Below, in pieces: positions 1-9,439 of a stretch of DNA of 64,000 bases (within the stretch, counting starts at the first letter, position 1; the number at the start of each line of letters is the position of its first letter). The notes beneath the pieces are model-generated. The model ran no database searches. It saw only the letters and a list, made by a program, of their open reading frames with translations, and had not been told where the DNA came from. The stretch lies in contig NZ_JACICF010000002.1 of NCBI RefSeq assembly GCF_014195685.1, positions 186,001-250,000 of the forward strand. The letters run 5' to 3'. The stretch comes from Sphingomicrobium lutaoense. Lineage in GTDB: Bacteria > Pseudomonadota > Alphaproteobacteria > Sphingomonadales > Sphingomonadaceae. A program made the translations under genes and the position numbers.

Positions 1-1053
1 CTTCTTCGCCGCGAATGCCGCCTTGGCGTCATCGTCGGCATCGGGCGCGACCACCACTTCGGTGAAGATCTGCGTGATCGCCCGGGCCGTCGCTCCGTCG
101 AGCGTGCGATTGACCGCGACGATCCCGCCGAACGCCGAGACGCTGTCGCAGGCAAGCGCCGACTGCCAGGCCTCTTCCAAGGTCTCGCCGCTTGCCACAC
201 CGCAGGGATTGGCATGCTTGACGATGACCACCGTGGGTGGCCCGTCACGAAATTCGGAGAGCAAGTCGAACGCCGCGTCGGCATCGTTGAGATTGTTGTA
301 GCTGAGTTCCTTGCCCTGAACCTGCTCCGCGCGGGCGATGCCCCCGACCACGGCCTGCGGCAGATAGAGCGCGGCTTTCTGGTGCGGATTCTCGCCATAT
401 CGCAATTCACTCGCCTTGACCGCGGCAAGGCTGCGGCGCTCGGGATAGGCTTCTCCCTGGTCGGCAAAGGCGAACCAGCCCGAAATGGCGGCGTCATAGG
501 ATGCGGTGAGCGCGAAGGCCTTGGCCGCGAGCATCCGGCGGAATTCGAGCGTCAGCCCGCCATGGCCGTCGAGTTCGCCGATCACGGCGTCATAATCGGC
601 AGGATCGGTGAGGATCGCGACATCGCCATGATTCTTGGCCGCCGAGCGCACCATCGACGGGCCACCGATGTCGATATTCTCGATGATCGTCGCGCGGTCG
701 GCGCCCGAGGCGACGGTTTCCTCGAAGGGGTAGAGATTGACCACGACCATGTCGATCGGCGCGATGCCATGCTCTTCCATCGCGGCGACATGGTCTGGAT
801 TGTCGCGCACCCCGAGGATCGCGCCATGCACCTTGGGGTGAAGCGTCTTGACCCGCCCGTCCATCATCTCGGGAAAACCGGTCAGATCGCTGACGTCACG
901 CACCTCATGACCAAGCTCGCGCAGCCGCTTGGCGGTGCCGCCGGTCGAGACGAGTTCGGCGCCATGGCGAACCAGCGCCTCGGCAAGCGGTTCGAGACCC
1001 TCCTTGTCCGACAGGGAAATCAGCGCGCGGCGGATGGGTTGATGCTCTTTCAT
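1..1053 (-). CDS. purH: PurH, bifunctional AICAR transformylase / IMP cyclohydrolase (partial)
   Basis: Last two steps of de novo purine synthesis: formylation of AICAR and closure of FAICAR to IMP, in the cytoplasm. The 351 visible residues are the N-terminal two thirds; the C-terminus lies beyond base 1. The MGS-like cyclohydrolase domain fills about residues 1-130, with a start [20 protein letters not shown], the STGGTAKRL segment and the family signature [18 protein letters not shown]; the transformylase domain follows. The ATG at 1053-1051 is preceded by a TAAGGA Shine-Dalgarno that overlaps the stop of the heparinase-like gene, so it is the last visible gene of a minus-strand run rsmB-rpe-heparinase-purH. 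Family assignment is secure. Confidence 0.95.
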   Translation of the reverse strand, partial: MKEHQPIRRALISLSDKEGLEPLAEALVRHGAELVSTGGTAKRLRELGHEVRDVSDLTGFPEMMDGRVKTLHPKVHGAILGVRDNPDHVAAMEEHGIAPIDMVVVNLYPFEETVASGADRATIIENIDIGGPSMVRSAAKNHGDVAILTDPADYDAVIGELDGHGGLTLEFRRMLAAKAFALTASYDAAISGWFAFADQGEAYPERRSLAAVKASELRYGENPHQKAALYLPQAVVGGIARAEQVQGKELSYNNLNDADAAFDLLSEFRDGPPTVVIVKHANPCGVASGETLEEAWQSALACDSVSAFGGIVAVNRTLDGATARAITQIFTEVVVAPDADDDAKAAFAAKK

Positions 1054-1062
1054 GAAGGGTCC

Positions 1063-2703
1063 TTAGCTCGATCGTCGCAATTGCCAGCCAATCTCGACGC
1101 CGAGGCGCGACACCTCGCCGTTGATGACCAGCTGCTGGGTGGGATTGGGTTCGCCGCGCCCGGTCACATGGAGGCTTTCCTCGATGGTCAGCGGCGCGCC
1201 ATGACAGCGGAAATTCCAGGGAGGCGCGCCTTCGGAACGCAGGATCGCGCCCATGCCGTCGGCGGTCGGAGTGGGTTCGACCCCGGGCGCGAGGTGGAAT
1301 CGGATGGCAAAAGGCAGTTCGCCCTTGATCTTGCGCCGTCCCTTGGGAGTCAGCCGGTCGACGCCGCTCAATTCCTTGCCGTCATTGCCGAGCGACATCT
1401 GCCTCTCGTGCAGCATGCCATAGCGACGCAAATAGCCATCATGGCTGGCGCGGATGCGCGATGCGTCATTATCCTCGTTGCGGTCGATGATGACGTCACT
1501 CACCCCGCGCCCCAGCGGGCCGTCGGGCTGGATCGCGGTCGAATTGCTGTCGTCGAGTATCAGAGTCGAATGCGCCGCCGAACTGCGCAGCGCCTCGACG
1601 AGGCTGTGCGGCATCACGCTTTTCGCCAGCCCCGGCCCGCCGCAATTGACGATCAATCGCTGCGTCCCGTCAGACATTTCGAACGCCAGCGTCGAGGCGC
1701 TTCCCGACGCGGTCATCGCGGTGAGCGGCGGCGGCGCGGCGTCTAGCACGACCACGGTGCCCAGCGCGCCCATCCGCTGATAGCCCCAGCCGCGCGCTTC
1801 GCGCAGCGGGCGAGCGCGCATTCCGCAGCCCTCGATCAGCGCCGCCATCGCGGTCGGGCTGCCCGGATTGCCCCCCTGCCAGCTCGACAATGCGCCATCA
1901 CCCATGCTCACGCCATGCAGCGCTGCCAGGGCAGCGGCGGCGGCATTTTCCAGCCCGTCGGGGATCTGCTGCTTGGCGGCGAAATAGGCCGAGCGCACGA
2001 GGCCCAACCGGTCGACGAGCAGCGCCTGCTCCTGCGGGTGGCGGCTCATCAGCCCGCCATCCTCGAACTGTCCCTGCGCCAGCGCGCGCATCAGCCCGCT
2101 TTCGGCACGCGCCACGCGCGGCAGCCCGCCCTGCAGCGTCAATGCCGCGGTGACCAGCCCCGCCCAGGCGGTGATCCGGTCGAGCCCGGGACGCGCGCGG
2201 TCGGCCTGCGCATCGAGATGCCGCGCGCCCCGTGCCAGCGTGTTGAGCAGCGCCGAGCGATAGCCGCTGTCGCGCGAGGAGAGGATATAGGGCGCATAAG
2301 CGGTCCAGAACAGCAGCCGCTCGCCCCACAATTCGGGCGCCCATGCGGCATCGGGGCGCGTGCCATGGGCAATCAGCCAGCGACCGGCCAGCGCTTCGCC
2401 GATGCGCGCGCCCTGTTCGCGGCTCGACGCCGCCGAAAGATCGCGCAGCCATGCGAAAGTCGACAACCGCCGCCCTGCCGGAGAAGCCATGTCGATGCGC
2501 GCAAAGTCGAAATCGACAAGGTCGATCTGTTCGGCGCCCCAGACCAGCGTACCGCCGAGAAGCGCGCGCCCGAGGCGGCGGTCGCCCTCGACATGGTCGC
2601 GCGGCACCGCAGTGAGGCGAAGCGGCTTGCGCTTGGGGCCGAGCAGCCGCTGGAAGAGGCTGCCGCGTGCGAGGCGGCCGACAATGTCCGCCCCCTCGGC
2701 CAT
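1063..2703 (-). CDS. Heparinase II/III family protein
   Basis: Predicted protein of 546 residues of the heparinase II/III-like family: an alpha/alpha-toroid N-terminal half followed by a beta-sandwich half (from about residue 320, with LAFEMSDGTQRLIVNCGGPG and HSTLILDDSNSTAI). Characterised relatives are polysaccharide lyases, but the substrate here cannot be read from sequence. I see no clear signal peptide. Start: an ATG at 2703-2701 overlaps the rpe stop by one base (TGATG), arguing for translational coupling; a GTG one codon upstream is possible. The position between rpe and purH suggests cell-envelope or housekeeping rather than catabolic work, since no polysaccharide-use genes surround it. 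That inference is weak. Confidence 0.8.
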   Translation of the reverse strand: MAEGADIVGRLARGSLFQRLLGPKRKPLRLTAVPRDHVEGDRRLGRALLGGTLVWGAEQIDLVDFDFARIDMASPAGRRLSTFAWLRDLSAASSREQGARIGEALAGRWLIAHGTRPDAAWAPELWGERLLFWTAYAPYILSSRDSGYRSALLNTLARGARHLDAQADRARPGLDRITAWAGLVTAALTLQGGLPRVARAESGLMRALAQGQFEDGGLMSRHPQEQALLVDRLGLVRSAYFAAKQQIPDGLENAAAAALAALHGVSMGDGALSSWQGGNPGSPTAMAALIEGCGMRARPLREARGWGYQRMGALGTVVVLDAAPPPLTAMTASGSASTLAFEMSDGTQRLIVNCGGPGLAKSVMPHSLVEALRSSAAHSTLILDDSNSTAIQPDGPLGRGVSDVIIDRNEDNDASRIRASHDGYLRRYGMLHERQMSLGNDGKELSGVDRLTPKGRRKIKGELPFAIRFHLAPGVEPTPTADGMGAILRSEGAPPWNFRCHGAPLTIEESLHVTGRGEPNPTQQLVINGEVSRLGVEIGWQLRRSS

Positions 2704-3362
2704 CACTCGCCTTTCAGCGCCTTGATATTGTCGGCATAAGCGGACGGACCGCCGCGGAATGCCGCGGTGCCCGCGACCAGGGCGCTTGCGCCTGCATCGA
2801 CGCAGCGCGGCGCGGTCTCGGGATCGACCCCGCCATCGACTTCGATGGTGACGTCAAGACCGCGCTTCGCGACCTTCTCGGCAATCGCCTCGATCTTGTT
2901 GAGCTGGGAGGGAATGAATTTCTGTCCCCCGAACCCCGGATTGACGCTCATCACCAGGACGAGGTCAGCCAGGTCGAGCAGATAGTCGAGCCCGTCCTCA
3001 TGCGTTCCCGGGTTGAGGACGATCCCCGCTTTCTTCCCCAAGGCGCGGATCGCCTGCAGCGTGCGATGCGTGTGCGCGCCGGCTTCGGGATGGATGGTGA
3101 TGATATCCGCGCCCGCCTCGGCAAAGGCCTCGAGATAAGTGTCGACGGGCGAAATCATCAAATGGACATCGAAAGGCTTGTCGCTGTGCGGACGAAGCGC
3201 CTTCACCACGCCGGGCCCGATGGTGATGTTGGGCACGAAATGCCCGTCCATCACGTCGATATGGATCCAGTCGGCTCCGGCGGCGTCGATGGCGCGCACC
3301 TCCTCGCCCAGCTTGGCGAAATCGGCGGACAGGATGGACGGAGAGATGATCGGTTTGGGCAT
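2703..3362 (-). CDS. rpe: Ribulose-phosphate 3-epimerase
   Basis: Interconverts D-ribulose 5-phosphate and D-xylulose 5-phosphate in the pentose phosphate pathway; cytoplasmic TIM barrel with bound metal. The 219 residues match the family length. Visible family blocks are [20 protein letters not shown] at the N-terminus, [19 protein letters not shown] (metal/catalytic Asp), [38 protein letters not shown], and the phosphate-binding [11 protein letters not shown]. An open frame extends about 34 codons further upstream but has no family similarity, so the ATG at 3362 is preferred. It lies 14 bases downstream of the rsmB stop and is coupled to the heparinase-like gene by a TGATG overlap. Confidence 0.96.
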   Translation of the reverse strand: MPKPIISPSILSADFAKLGEEVRAIDAAGADWIHIDVMDGHFVPNITIGPGVVKALRPHSDKPFDVHLMISPVDTYLEAFAEAGADIITIHPEAGAHTHRTLQAIRALGKKAGIVLNPGTHEDGLDYLLDLADLVLVMSVNPGFGGQKFIPSQLNKIEAIAEKVAKRGLDVTIEVDGGVDPETAPRCVDAGASALVAGTAAFRGGPSAYADNIKALKGE

Positions 3363-3376
3363 GGGACCATTAGCCC

Positions 3377-4624
3377 TCATTCGCCGTCGCGGACAAGGTG
3401 CGCTGCAAAGAATCCGTCGAGCCCGCCGACATTTTCGAGCATTCCGGGCAGGACGCGGATCCACCCTTCCTCGCTGGCTTCCACGCCCTCGATCGGCGAA
3501 GTCGCGGGAACGACGCGAAACTGCGGAAAACGCTCCAGAAAGGCGCGCACCGCTTCCTCGCCCTCGAGCGGTTCGAGCGAGCAGGTGGCATAGACGAGGC
3601 TGCCGCCCGGACGCACCATCAAGGCCGCGCTGTCGAGCAGTTCGGCCTGCACCCGCGCCATTTCCCCGACCACCCGGTCGCGGGCGCGATAGAGAACCTC
3701 GGGATGGCGGCGGAAAGTCCCGCTCGCCGAACAGGGCGCATCGAGCAGCACCGCATCGAACATCCCGTCGGGTCGCCAGGCATTGAGATCGGCGACCACC
3801 ATTTCGGCGGACAGCCCCGTGCGATCGAGATTCTGCCGCAGCCGCTTCATTCGCTGTTCCGATCGGTCGAGCGCGGTGACGTCATGCCCCGCGGCGGCGA
3901 GCTGCATGGTCTTGCCTCCCGGCGCCGCGCAGGCATCGAGCACACGCTGCGCTTCCGAAGGAACGAGCCGCGCAGGCAACGAGGCCGCAAGGTCCTGCAC
4001 CCACCATTGCCCGTCGGCAAAGCCCGGCAGCATCTCGACCCGCCCGGCATCTTCGAGGCGGCGGTGAAGCGGGGCAAGGCGCGTGCCGTCGAAATCCTGC
4101 GGTTCTTCGCTGAAACTGAGGTCGAGCGGCGGGCGCTGCGGGATCGCCGCGCGCGCCGCCTCGACCACGCCATCGCCCCAGGCCTTCTCCCAGCGCCGCT
4201 CGATCGCTTCGGGCAAGCGCGCGGCATGGGGTTCGGGCAGATTCCCCTTCAAAAGATTGGACAGCACGCCATGCACCAGTCGCCTCGGCCCATTGGCGAC
4301 CAGGGGAAGCGCGGTCGCGACAACGGCATGGTCGGGCGTGCCGAGCCCGATCTTCTGTGCCAGCGCCATGCGCAGCACCATCCGCGCCTTGGCATCGTCG
4401 GGCAGCGGGTCGCGCGTGCGGCTGTCGATCAGCGCATCGAGATCGGGAAGGCGGCGCAACGTCTCCCCTGCGATCGCCCGCGCCAGCGCCGCATCGGCGG
4501 GCGGCAGTCCGCGCGTCGCATAGGAGGCGCTCTGGTCAAGCGTTTCGTCGCGGCGTAATACCGCATCGAGCATGCGCAGCGCCGCGACGCGCGCTTCGCT
4601 TCCTTCGGGATCCGTTCTTGGCAT
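3377..4624 (-). CDS. rsmB: RsmB-type 16S rRNA (cytosine-C5) methyltransferase
   Basis: Methylates a cytosine of 16S rRNA with S-adenosylmethionine. 415 residues: an N-terminal NusB-like RNA-binding domain (to about residue 140) and a Rossmann methyltransferase domain. SAM-binding motif [19 protein letters not shown], the motif IV cysteine [17 protein letters not shown] and the catalytic motif [14 protein letters not shown] are all present, giving the two-cysteine arrangement of the RsmB/NOP2 class. The start is the ATG at 4624, where family similarity begins ([19 protein letters not shown]); the open frame further upstream overlaps the divergent DUF1674 gene. First gene of the minus-strand run with rpe. 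The exact target base is inferred from the family. Confidence 0.92.
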   Translation of the reverse strand: MPRTDPEGSEARVAALRMLDAVLRRDETLDQSASYATRGLPPADAALARAIAGETLRRLPDLDALIDSRTRDPLPDDAKARMVLRMALAQKIGLGTPDHAVVATALPLVANGPRRLVHGVLSNLLKGNLPEPHAARLPEAIERRWEKAWGDGVVEAARAAIPQRPPLDLSFSEEPQDFDGTRLAPLHRRLEDAGRVEMLPGFADGQWWVQDLAASLPARLVPSEAQRVLDACAAPGGKTMQLAAAGHDVTALDRSEQRMKRLRQNLDRTGLSAEMVVADLNAWRPDGMFDAVLLDAPCSASGTFRRHPEVLYRARDRVVGEMARVQAELLDSAALMVRPGGSLVYATCSLEPLEGEEAVRAFLERFPQFRVVPATSPIEGVEASEEGWIRVLPGMLENVGGLDGFFAAHLVRDGE

Positions 4625-4652
4625 GCCGCCACCTAGACCCCATTTGAGCAAG

Positions 4653-4820
4653 ATGAAACGACCAAATCGCCCCAAGCCCCCCGAATATCTGTCCGAATCG
4701 CCGCCGGTCCCCGAACCCGAAGCGGTCGAGCTTCCCGACGCGCCGGTGGGCGAGAAGGATCGCAAGGATCCGACCCGCTATGGCGACTGGGAAGGCAAGG
4801 GCATTGCGTGGGATTTCTAG
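4653..4820 (+). CDS. DUF1674 family protein (SDHAF4-like)
   Basis: A 55-residue protein ending in the family hallmark DPTRYGDWEGKGIAWDF. DUF1674 is the bacterial counterpart of mitochondrial SDHAF4, an assembly factor for the flavinated succinate dehydrogenase subunit, and is widespread in alphaproteobacteria. The N-terminal two thirds are Pro/Glu-rich and probably disordered. The ATG at 4653 is used because a longer in-frame extension would read across the divergent rsmB start, only 28 bases away; the promoter must lie in or beside the 5' end of rsmB. The role in succinate dehydrogenase assembly is known for homologues only. Confidence 0.88.
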   Translation: MKRPNRPKPPEYLSESPPVPEPEAVELPDAPVGEKDRKDPTRYGDWEGKGIAWDF

Positions 4821-4846
4821 CTTTTACGCCAAAAACAAGAGTCGTC

Positions 4847-5836
4847 TCAGGCGACTTCGGGCTTTGGCGGACGGCTCATCAGGCTTTCCAGCGCATCGTC
4901 GACACTGACATCGCCCCGCAATAGCGACGCCACCGCGGCGACGATCGGCATCTCGATATTCTTCTCGCGCGCGAGCGCATCGAGCACGGGCGCGGTATGC
5001 GCGCCTTCGGCCACGGTCTTGCGGTCGGCCATCAGTTCGGACGCGGGCCGTCCTTCGCCGATCGCCTTGCCCAACGAGAAATTACGGCTCGCGGTCGAGG
5101 AGCAGGTCAACACCAGGTCGCCCAGCCCCGACAGCCCGGCGAGCGTTTCCGCGCGGGCACCGAGTGCTTCGCCAAAACGCAGCATTTCGGCAAATCCGCG
5201 CGCGATCAGCGCCGCCCGCGCATTCTGCCCCAAGGCCTTGCCCTCGACGATCCCGCACGCGATCGCGAGCACATTCTTGATCGCCCCGCCAACTTCGGCG
5301 CCCGCGACATCGTCCGACAGATAGGCGCGGAAGGTCGGCAGCGCGATCCTCTCGCGCAACGCTTCGGCGAGCGCGGCATCCTCGCAGGCGAGCGTCACCG
5401 CAGTGGGCAGCCCCTTGGCGACTTCATGGGCAAAGGTCGGCCCCGACAGCACCGCCACCGGCGATTCCGGACACACTTCCTTGGCGACATGGTGAAGCAG
5501 CTGGCCCGACTTTTCCTCGATCCCCTTCGAACAGAGCACCAGCGGCATCCCCGGGCAGGGCGAACGCGACAGCACCGCGCGCATATGCTGGGCAGGCGTC
5601 ACCACCAGCCAGGCATCGACTTCGCGCAAGTCGGAAAAACGCTGGGTCGCGCGGATCGACTTCGAAAGCGGGATATCCTTCAGGTAGATGGGGTTCTGGT
5701 GGATCTTGTTGACCGCGTTGACGACATCGTCCTCCAACGCCCACAGAAGCACTTCGCGATCGCCGGTCGCCGCGACCTGCGCCAGCGCGGTTCCCCATGC
5801 ACCGCCTCCGATCACCGCGAGTTTCTCGATCCTCAT
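4847..5836 (-). CDS. gpsA: NAD(P)-dependent glycerol-3-phosphate dehydrogenase
   Basis: Reduces dihydroxyacetone phosphate to sn-glycerol 3-phosphate, the backbone for phospholipid synthesis. 329 residues, typical length. N-terminal dinucleotide-binding loop AVIGGGAWGTALAQVAA; LCSKGIEEKSGQLLHHVAKE and VLSGPTFAHEVAKGLPTAV are the family blocks, with the catalytic lysine region VGGAIKNVLAIACGI at mid-protein and GLGDLVLTCSSTASRNFSLG near the C-terminal domain. The start ATG (5836) overlaps the tsaD stop by four bases (ATGA), so the two genes are translationally coupled. The longer open frame upstream is tsaD in another frame. Confidence 0.97.
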   Translation of the reverse strand: MRIEKLAVIGGGAWGTALAQVAATGDREVLLWALEDDVVNAVNKIHQNPIYLKDIPLSKSIRATQRFSDLREVDAWLVVTPAQHMRAVLSRSPCPGMPLVLCSKGIEEKSGQLLHHVAKEVCPESPVAVLSGPTFAHEVAKGLPTAVTLACEDAALAEALRERIALPTFRAYLSDDVAGAEVGGAIKNVLAIACGIVEGKALGQNARAALIARGFAEMLRFGEALGARAETLAGLSGLGDLVLTCSSTASRNFSLGKAIGEGRPASELMADRKTVAEGAHTAPVLDALAREKNIEMPIVAAVASLLRGDVSVDDALESLMSRPPKPEVA

Positions 5837-6864
5837 GCTTTCACTCCTGCACCCCTGACCTTTTCGGCGTCTTCGTCGAGCGGCCAGCGCGCCCGCGCGG
5901 GCACGTCGAGACCATCGACCCACCCGGCGGCAAGGCGCTGCGCCCCGGCCCAGCCGATCATCGCGGCATTATCGGTGCAAAGCCATCCCGGCGGAACCGA
6001 AAATGCCCGTCCTTCCTCGGCCGCCAGCGTCTCGAGCGCTTCGCGCACCGAGGCATTGGCGGCAACTCCGCCCGCCACGACGAGGCTTGGCGCATCGCTC
6101 TTGCGAAGTGCGATGCGCGTGCGATCGACGAAACAGTCGACCACCGCGGCCTGGAAGCTCGCGGCAATGTCGGCGGGCCGGTATTTGCCCGACTGGACCG
6201 CGCGCTGCACCGCGCTCTTGAGGCCTGCGAAACTGAAATGGGGTTCGCCCGACCCGACCAGCGGACGCGGCAACGGCACTGCCTCGGGATCCCCCTGCCC
6301 GGCCAGCTGCTCGACCGCCGGACCACCGGGGTAGCCCAGCCCCAATTGCTTGGCTGCCTTGTCGAAGGCTTCCCCTGCGGCATCGTCGATGGTCGTCGCC
6401 AGCCGCCGGTAATCGCCCACGCCGCGCACTTCGAGAAGCTGGCAATGCCCCCCGCTCGCCAGCAGGAGGAGATAGGGAAAGTCGAGCGAAGCGTCGGTCA
6501 GCCCCGGCGAAAGCGCATGGCCCTCGAGATGGTTGACCGCGATGAGCGGCTTCCCGGTGGCAAGAGACAGACCCTTGCCCGCGAGCAGCCCGACCATCAC
6601 TCCGCCGACAAGGCCCGGTCCTGCGGTGGCGGCGATGGCATCGACTTCGCCAATCTCGATGGCGGCATCGCGCAGCACCTGGCGGACGAGGCCCGGAAGA
6701 ATCTCGACATGGGCACGCGCGGCGATCTCGGGCACCACCCCGCCGAAGGGGCGATGCTGGTCGGCTTGCCCGACGACCGCCTGCGCGAGGATCTGCCGGT
6801 CGGACGTCACCAGCGCCGCCGCGCTGTCGTCGCACGATGATTCAAGCCCGAGGATCACAGCCAT
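5833..6864 (-). CDS. tsaD: tRNA N6-threonylcarbamoyladenosine transferase TsaD
   Basis: Transfers threonylcarbamoyl to A37 of ANN-decoding tRNAs, working with TsaB, TsaC and TsaE. 343 residues of the ASKHA fold: MAVILGLESSCDDSAAALV at the start, the metal-binding histidines in AVNHLEGHALSP, and the nucleotide loop LLLASGGHCQLLEVRGVGDY. The C-terminal GVAANASVREALE and CTDNAAMIGWAGAQRL segments are also characteristic. The ATG at 6864 faces the divergent hemC across 87 bases. Coupled by ATGA to gpsA, a common pairing in this group. Confidence 0.96.
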   Translation of the reverse strand: MAVILGLESSCDDSAAALVTSDRQILAQAVVGQADQHRPFGGVVPEIAARAHVEILPGLVRQVLRDAAIEIGEVDAIAATAGPGLVGGVMVGLLAGKGLSLATGKPLIAVNHLEGHALSPGLTDASLDFPYLLLLASGGHCQLLEVRGVGDYRRLATTIDDAAGEAFDKAAKQLGLGYPGGPAVEQLAGQGDPEAVPLPRPLVGSGEPHFSFAGLKSAVQRAVQSGKYRPADIAASFQAAVVDCFVDRTRIALRKSDAPSLVVAGGVAANASVREALETLAAEEGRAFSVPPGWLCTDNAAMIGWAGAQRLAAGWVDGLDVPARARWPLDEDAEKVRGAGVKA

Positions 6865-6951
6865 GACCGCCCTTTGCCGCACCCTGTGCAAAAGCGCCAG
6901 CCTTGCTGGGAAAGGCTTGCAGCGCGGCCCCGGCTTCGGCAGGGCTGTGAC

Positions 6952-7857
6952 ATGCAGACACTCAGGCTCGGCACACGCGGATCACCGCTCGCGCTGGCGC
7001 AGGCACGATTGGTTGCCGATGCGCTGATCAAGGCGCATGACCGGCTCGAAATCGAGATCGTCACGCTCAAGACCGGCGGCGACCGCATCCAGGACCGGCC
7101 GCTCGCCGAGATCGGTGGCAAGGCGCTCTGGACCAAGGAGCTCGACCGTGCGCTGCTGGCCGGCGAAACCCATCTCAGCGTCCATTCGATGAAGGATGTC
7201 GAAAGCTTCCGTCCCGAAGGGCTGGGCATTGCCGCGATGCTGCCGCGCGCCGACGTGCGCGACAAGCTGATCGGCGCCGCCTCGATCGACGCGCTCGGCG
7301 AGGGCGCGGTAGTCGGCACCTCGAGCCCGCGCCGCGCGGCGCAACTGCTGGCCCTCCGCCCCGATCTCGACATCCGCACTTTCCGCGGCAATGTCGCGAC
7401 GCGATTGGCACGCCTCGACAAGGGCGAAGCCGATGCCACCCTGCTCGCCGCCGCGGGCCTCGACCGGCTGGGCATGTCGGAGATCGGCACCCCTATCGAG
7501 ATTGACGTCATGCTGCCCGCCGCCGCGCAGGGCGCGGTCGGGATTGACGCGCGCGACGGTGACGAGGAGGTGCGCCGCCTTTTGGCCGCGATCGACCATC
7601 GCCCGACGCATCGCTGCGTGCTGGCCGAGCGCGCCTTCGTCGCCGCGCTGGGGGGCGACTGCCATTCGCCGGTCGCGGCCCATGCCACGCTCGACGGGGA
7701 GAGGCTTGTTCTGCGCGCCCAGATCCTTTCCGAAGACGGTGCCGCGACCGTCGAGGGCGAGGCCGAGATGCCGTTGGATGACGTCGCGCCCGCCGCCGCG
7801 CTGGCGCGAGAACTGCTCGACGAGGCACCCGAAAGCATCGGAAAATTGTTCGCATGA
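6952..7857 (+). CDS. hemC: Hydroxymethylbilane synthase (porphobilinogen deaminase)
   Basis: Polymerises four porphobilinogens to hydroxymethylbilane in tetrapyrrole synthesis. 301 residues. Diagnostic segments: LRLGTRGSPLALAQARLVAD, HSMKDVESFRPEGL, GTSSPRRAAQLLALRPDL, FRGNVATRLARLDKGEADATLLAAAGL, and the dipyrromethane-cofactor cysteine in FVAALGGDCHSPVAAHA. An upstream in-frame extension lacks family similarity, so ATG 6952 is chosen. It heads a plus-strand operon hemC-hemD-mitofilin-like; hemD follows with an ATGA overlap. Confidence 0.97.
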   Translation: MQTLRLGTRGSPLALAQARLVADALIKAHDRLEIEIVTLKTGGDRIQDRPLAEIGGKALWTKELDRALLAGETHLSVHSMKDVESFRPEGLGIAAMLPRADVRDKLIGAASIDALGEGAVVGTSSPRRAAQLLALRPDLDIRTFRGNVATRLARLDKGEADATLLAAAGLDRLGMSEIGTPIEIDVMLPAAAQGAVGIDARDGDEEVRRLLAAIDHRPTHRCVLAERAFVAALGGDCHSPVAAHATLDGERLVLRAQILSEDGAATVEGEAEMPLDDVAPAAALARELLDEAPESIGKLFA

Positions 7858-8534
7858 GGCCGCTCGTCATCCTGCGCCCCGAACCGGGCGCCACGCTCAC
7901 CGCCGAGAAGGCCGGGCAGATGGGTTTCGACGAGGTCGTCACCGCGCCGCTCTTCAAGGTCCGCCCGGTCGAATGGTCGCCCCCCGACCCCGACCGTTTC
8001 GACGCGATCGTGCTGACCAGCGCCAATGCCGCCCGCCATGCCGGAGCGGGCCTCGAACCATTGCGCAGGCTCCCGGTCCATGCCGTGGGTGATGCGACCG
8101 CCAAGGCCGCGCGCGCCGCCGGACTGATGGTCGAGACGGTGGGCGATGGTGGGCTCGAAGATCTGCTCGTACGCCTGTCGAAGCCGCGCCGCCTTCTGCA
8201 CCTGTGCGGCCAGCATCGCCGCACCGCTGACCCGGGCGAGCATGTCGTCGTTCCCGTCGCGGTCTATTCGAGCGTCGCGCGCGACGAGCCGCGCGGCCTC
8301 GACCGCCTGCCGGGAAGCGTGGTGTGCGTACACAGTCCCCGTGCCGGCAAACGGCTTGCCGAACTGGTGGAGCGCGATGGCGTGGAACGCGGCGCCACCA
8401 CCATCGCGGCGATCAGCGATGCCGCTGCCGAAGCCTGCGGCACGGGTTGGGAAGCGGTAGAGGTTGCCACGAGCCCCGATGATTCGGCAGTGCTGGCGCT
8501 GGCAAAACGTCTGTGCGAGAGAGACGGGGAATGA
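7854..8534 (+). CDS. hemD: Uroporphyrinogen-III synthase
   Basis: Cyclises hydroxymethylbilane with inversion of ring D to give uroporphyrinogen III, directly after HemC. 226 residues in the divergent two-domain HemD fold: an N-terminal RPLVILRPEPGATLTAEKAG, the FDAIVLTSANAARHAG loop, VHAVGDATAKAARAAGL, and LLHLCGQHRRTADPGEHVV with VAVYSSVARDEP between the domains. HemD is poorly conserved in sequence, so assignment rests on these blocks and on the ATGA overlap with hemC. The stop overlaps the start of the next gene as ATGA. Confidence 0.92.
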   Translation: MRPLVILRPEPGATLTAEKAGQMGFDEVVTAPLFKVRPVEWSPPDPDRFDAIVLTSANAARHAGAGLEPLRRLPVHAVGDATAKAARAAGLMVETVGDGGLEDLLVRLSKPRRLLHLCGQHRRTADPGEHVVVPVAVYSSVARDEPRGLDRLPGSVVCVHSPRAGKRLAELVERDGVERGATTIAAISDAAAEACGTGWEAVEVATSPDDSAVLALAKRLCERDGE

Positions 8535-9346
8535 ATGACCGCTCCAACCTGAAGGCACGCATCGCCCTCACTTTCTTCCTGCTTCTGGCAGGCGCGGCGC
8601 TCGCGACCTGGGGTCTTTCGCGCTGGGAAGGCGCGGCACGTTTCTTCGGCATCGCCGAAGCGCCCCGGCCCGTCCCCGCGCTGCGCGTCGAGCGCGAACC
8701 CGATGTCGATCGGGCCGACCCGCGTCCCGCCGCCCGCGATGGAGCGACACGCGCCGCGCCCCCCGCTGCCGAAGAGGTCGCGGAGCTTGAAGCGCGGATC
8801 GCCCGGCTCGAACGCTCGCTCGAACAGGCCGAAGGCTCGGCGGGCCGTGCCGATGCGCTTCTCGTCGCCTTCGCGGCGCGCCGCGCGATCGAACGCGGTG
8901 TCGCGCTCGGCTATCTCGAACCCCTGCTCGTCGCGCGGTTCGGCGAACAGCATGAAGCCGCGGTCGCAACCATCATCACCGGCGCGCGCAATCCGGTCGC
9001 TCTCGAGCAATTGATCGAACGCTACCAGGCCTTGGGTCCGGCGCTCCGGCGCGGCGACCCCGACGAAAGCGTCTGGGCATCGGTGAAACGCGAATTTTCC
9101 AATCTCGTGGCGGTCTATCCCGCCAACCAGCCCAATCCGCGTCCCCAGGCCCGTTACGAGCGCGCTCTGGTACAGCTGCGGCTCGGCGATGTGGACGCCG
9201 CGCTCACCGAAACCCTGCGCCTGCCGGGCATCGATGCCGCGAAGGACTGGATCGAGGATGCCCGCGCTTATATTGCTACGCGGCGTGCGCTGGACCGGAT
9301 CGAATCGGCCGCATTGTTGTCCCGAGGCGAAAATCGGACGAACTGA
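8531..9346 (+). CDS. Membrane-anchored coiled-coil protein, mitofilin-like (COG4223-type)
   Basis: 271 residues. A short cytoplasmic tail is followed by one transmembrane helix at about residues 12-31 (ALTFFLLLAGAALATWGLSR), a Pro/Arg/Ala-rich linker, a short coiled coil (VAELEARIARLERSLEQAEG) and a helical C-terminal domain with VAVYPANQPNPRPQARYERA. The position directly after hemD, with an ATGA overlap, is where alphaproteobacteria carry a mitofilin-like inner membrane protein (Mic60 relatives that shape membranes and tether to the outer membrane). No sequence motif proves the function; topology and synteny are the evidence. Confidence 0.7.
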   Translation: MNDRSNLKARIALTFFLLLAGAALATWGLSRWEGAARFFGIAEAPRPVPALRVEREPDVDRADPRPAARDGATRAAPPAAEEVAELEARIARLERSLEQAEGSAGRADALLVAFAARRAIERGVALGYLEPLLVARFGEQHEAAVATIITGARNPVALEQLIERYQALGPALRRGDPDESVWASVKREFSNLVAVYPANQPNPRPQARYERALVQLRLGDVDAALTETLRLPGIDAAKDWIEDARAYIATRRALDRIESAALLSRGENRTN

Positions 9347-9439
9347 GGCCAGCCGCACGATTTGCCAGCGCTTGTTAATATACTTTTGGTTAACCTTTTA
9401 TCTCTTTGATTATGGGGTAAAAAGGAGAGTGGTGAAGGC
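9347..9439 (+). promoter_or_regulatory. AT-rich promoter region of the serine hydrolase gene
   Basis: This 93-base gap is strikingly AT-rich for this genome between 9371 and 9420 (TTAATATACTTTTGGTTAAC, then TTTTATCTCTTTGATTATGG) and ends in the Shine-Dalgarno AAAGGAG at 9421. It separates the hemCD operon from the hydrolase gene and most likely holds its promoter. Two TTAA tetramers, at 9375 and 9390, are 15 bases apart start to start, which does not match the usual TTAA-N7-TTAA CtrA spacing. No exact -35/-10 pair can be fixed. Confidence 0.45.

Noticed and set aside
214-1746. Long open frame antisense to purH and the heparinase-like gene
   Set aside because: It mirrors the codon positions of the real minus-strand genes in GC-rich DNA and has no recognisable family pattern.
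6855-8558. A 567-codon open frame antisense to hemC-hemD
   Set aside because: Shadow frame; the plus strand encodes well-conserved HemC and HemD with tight coupling.
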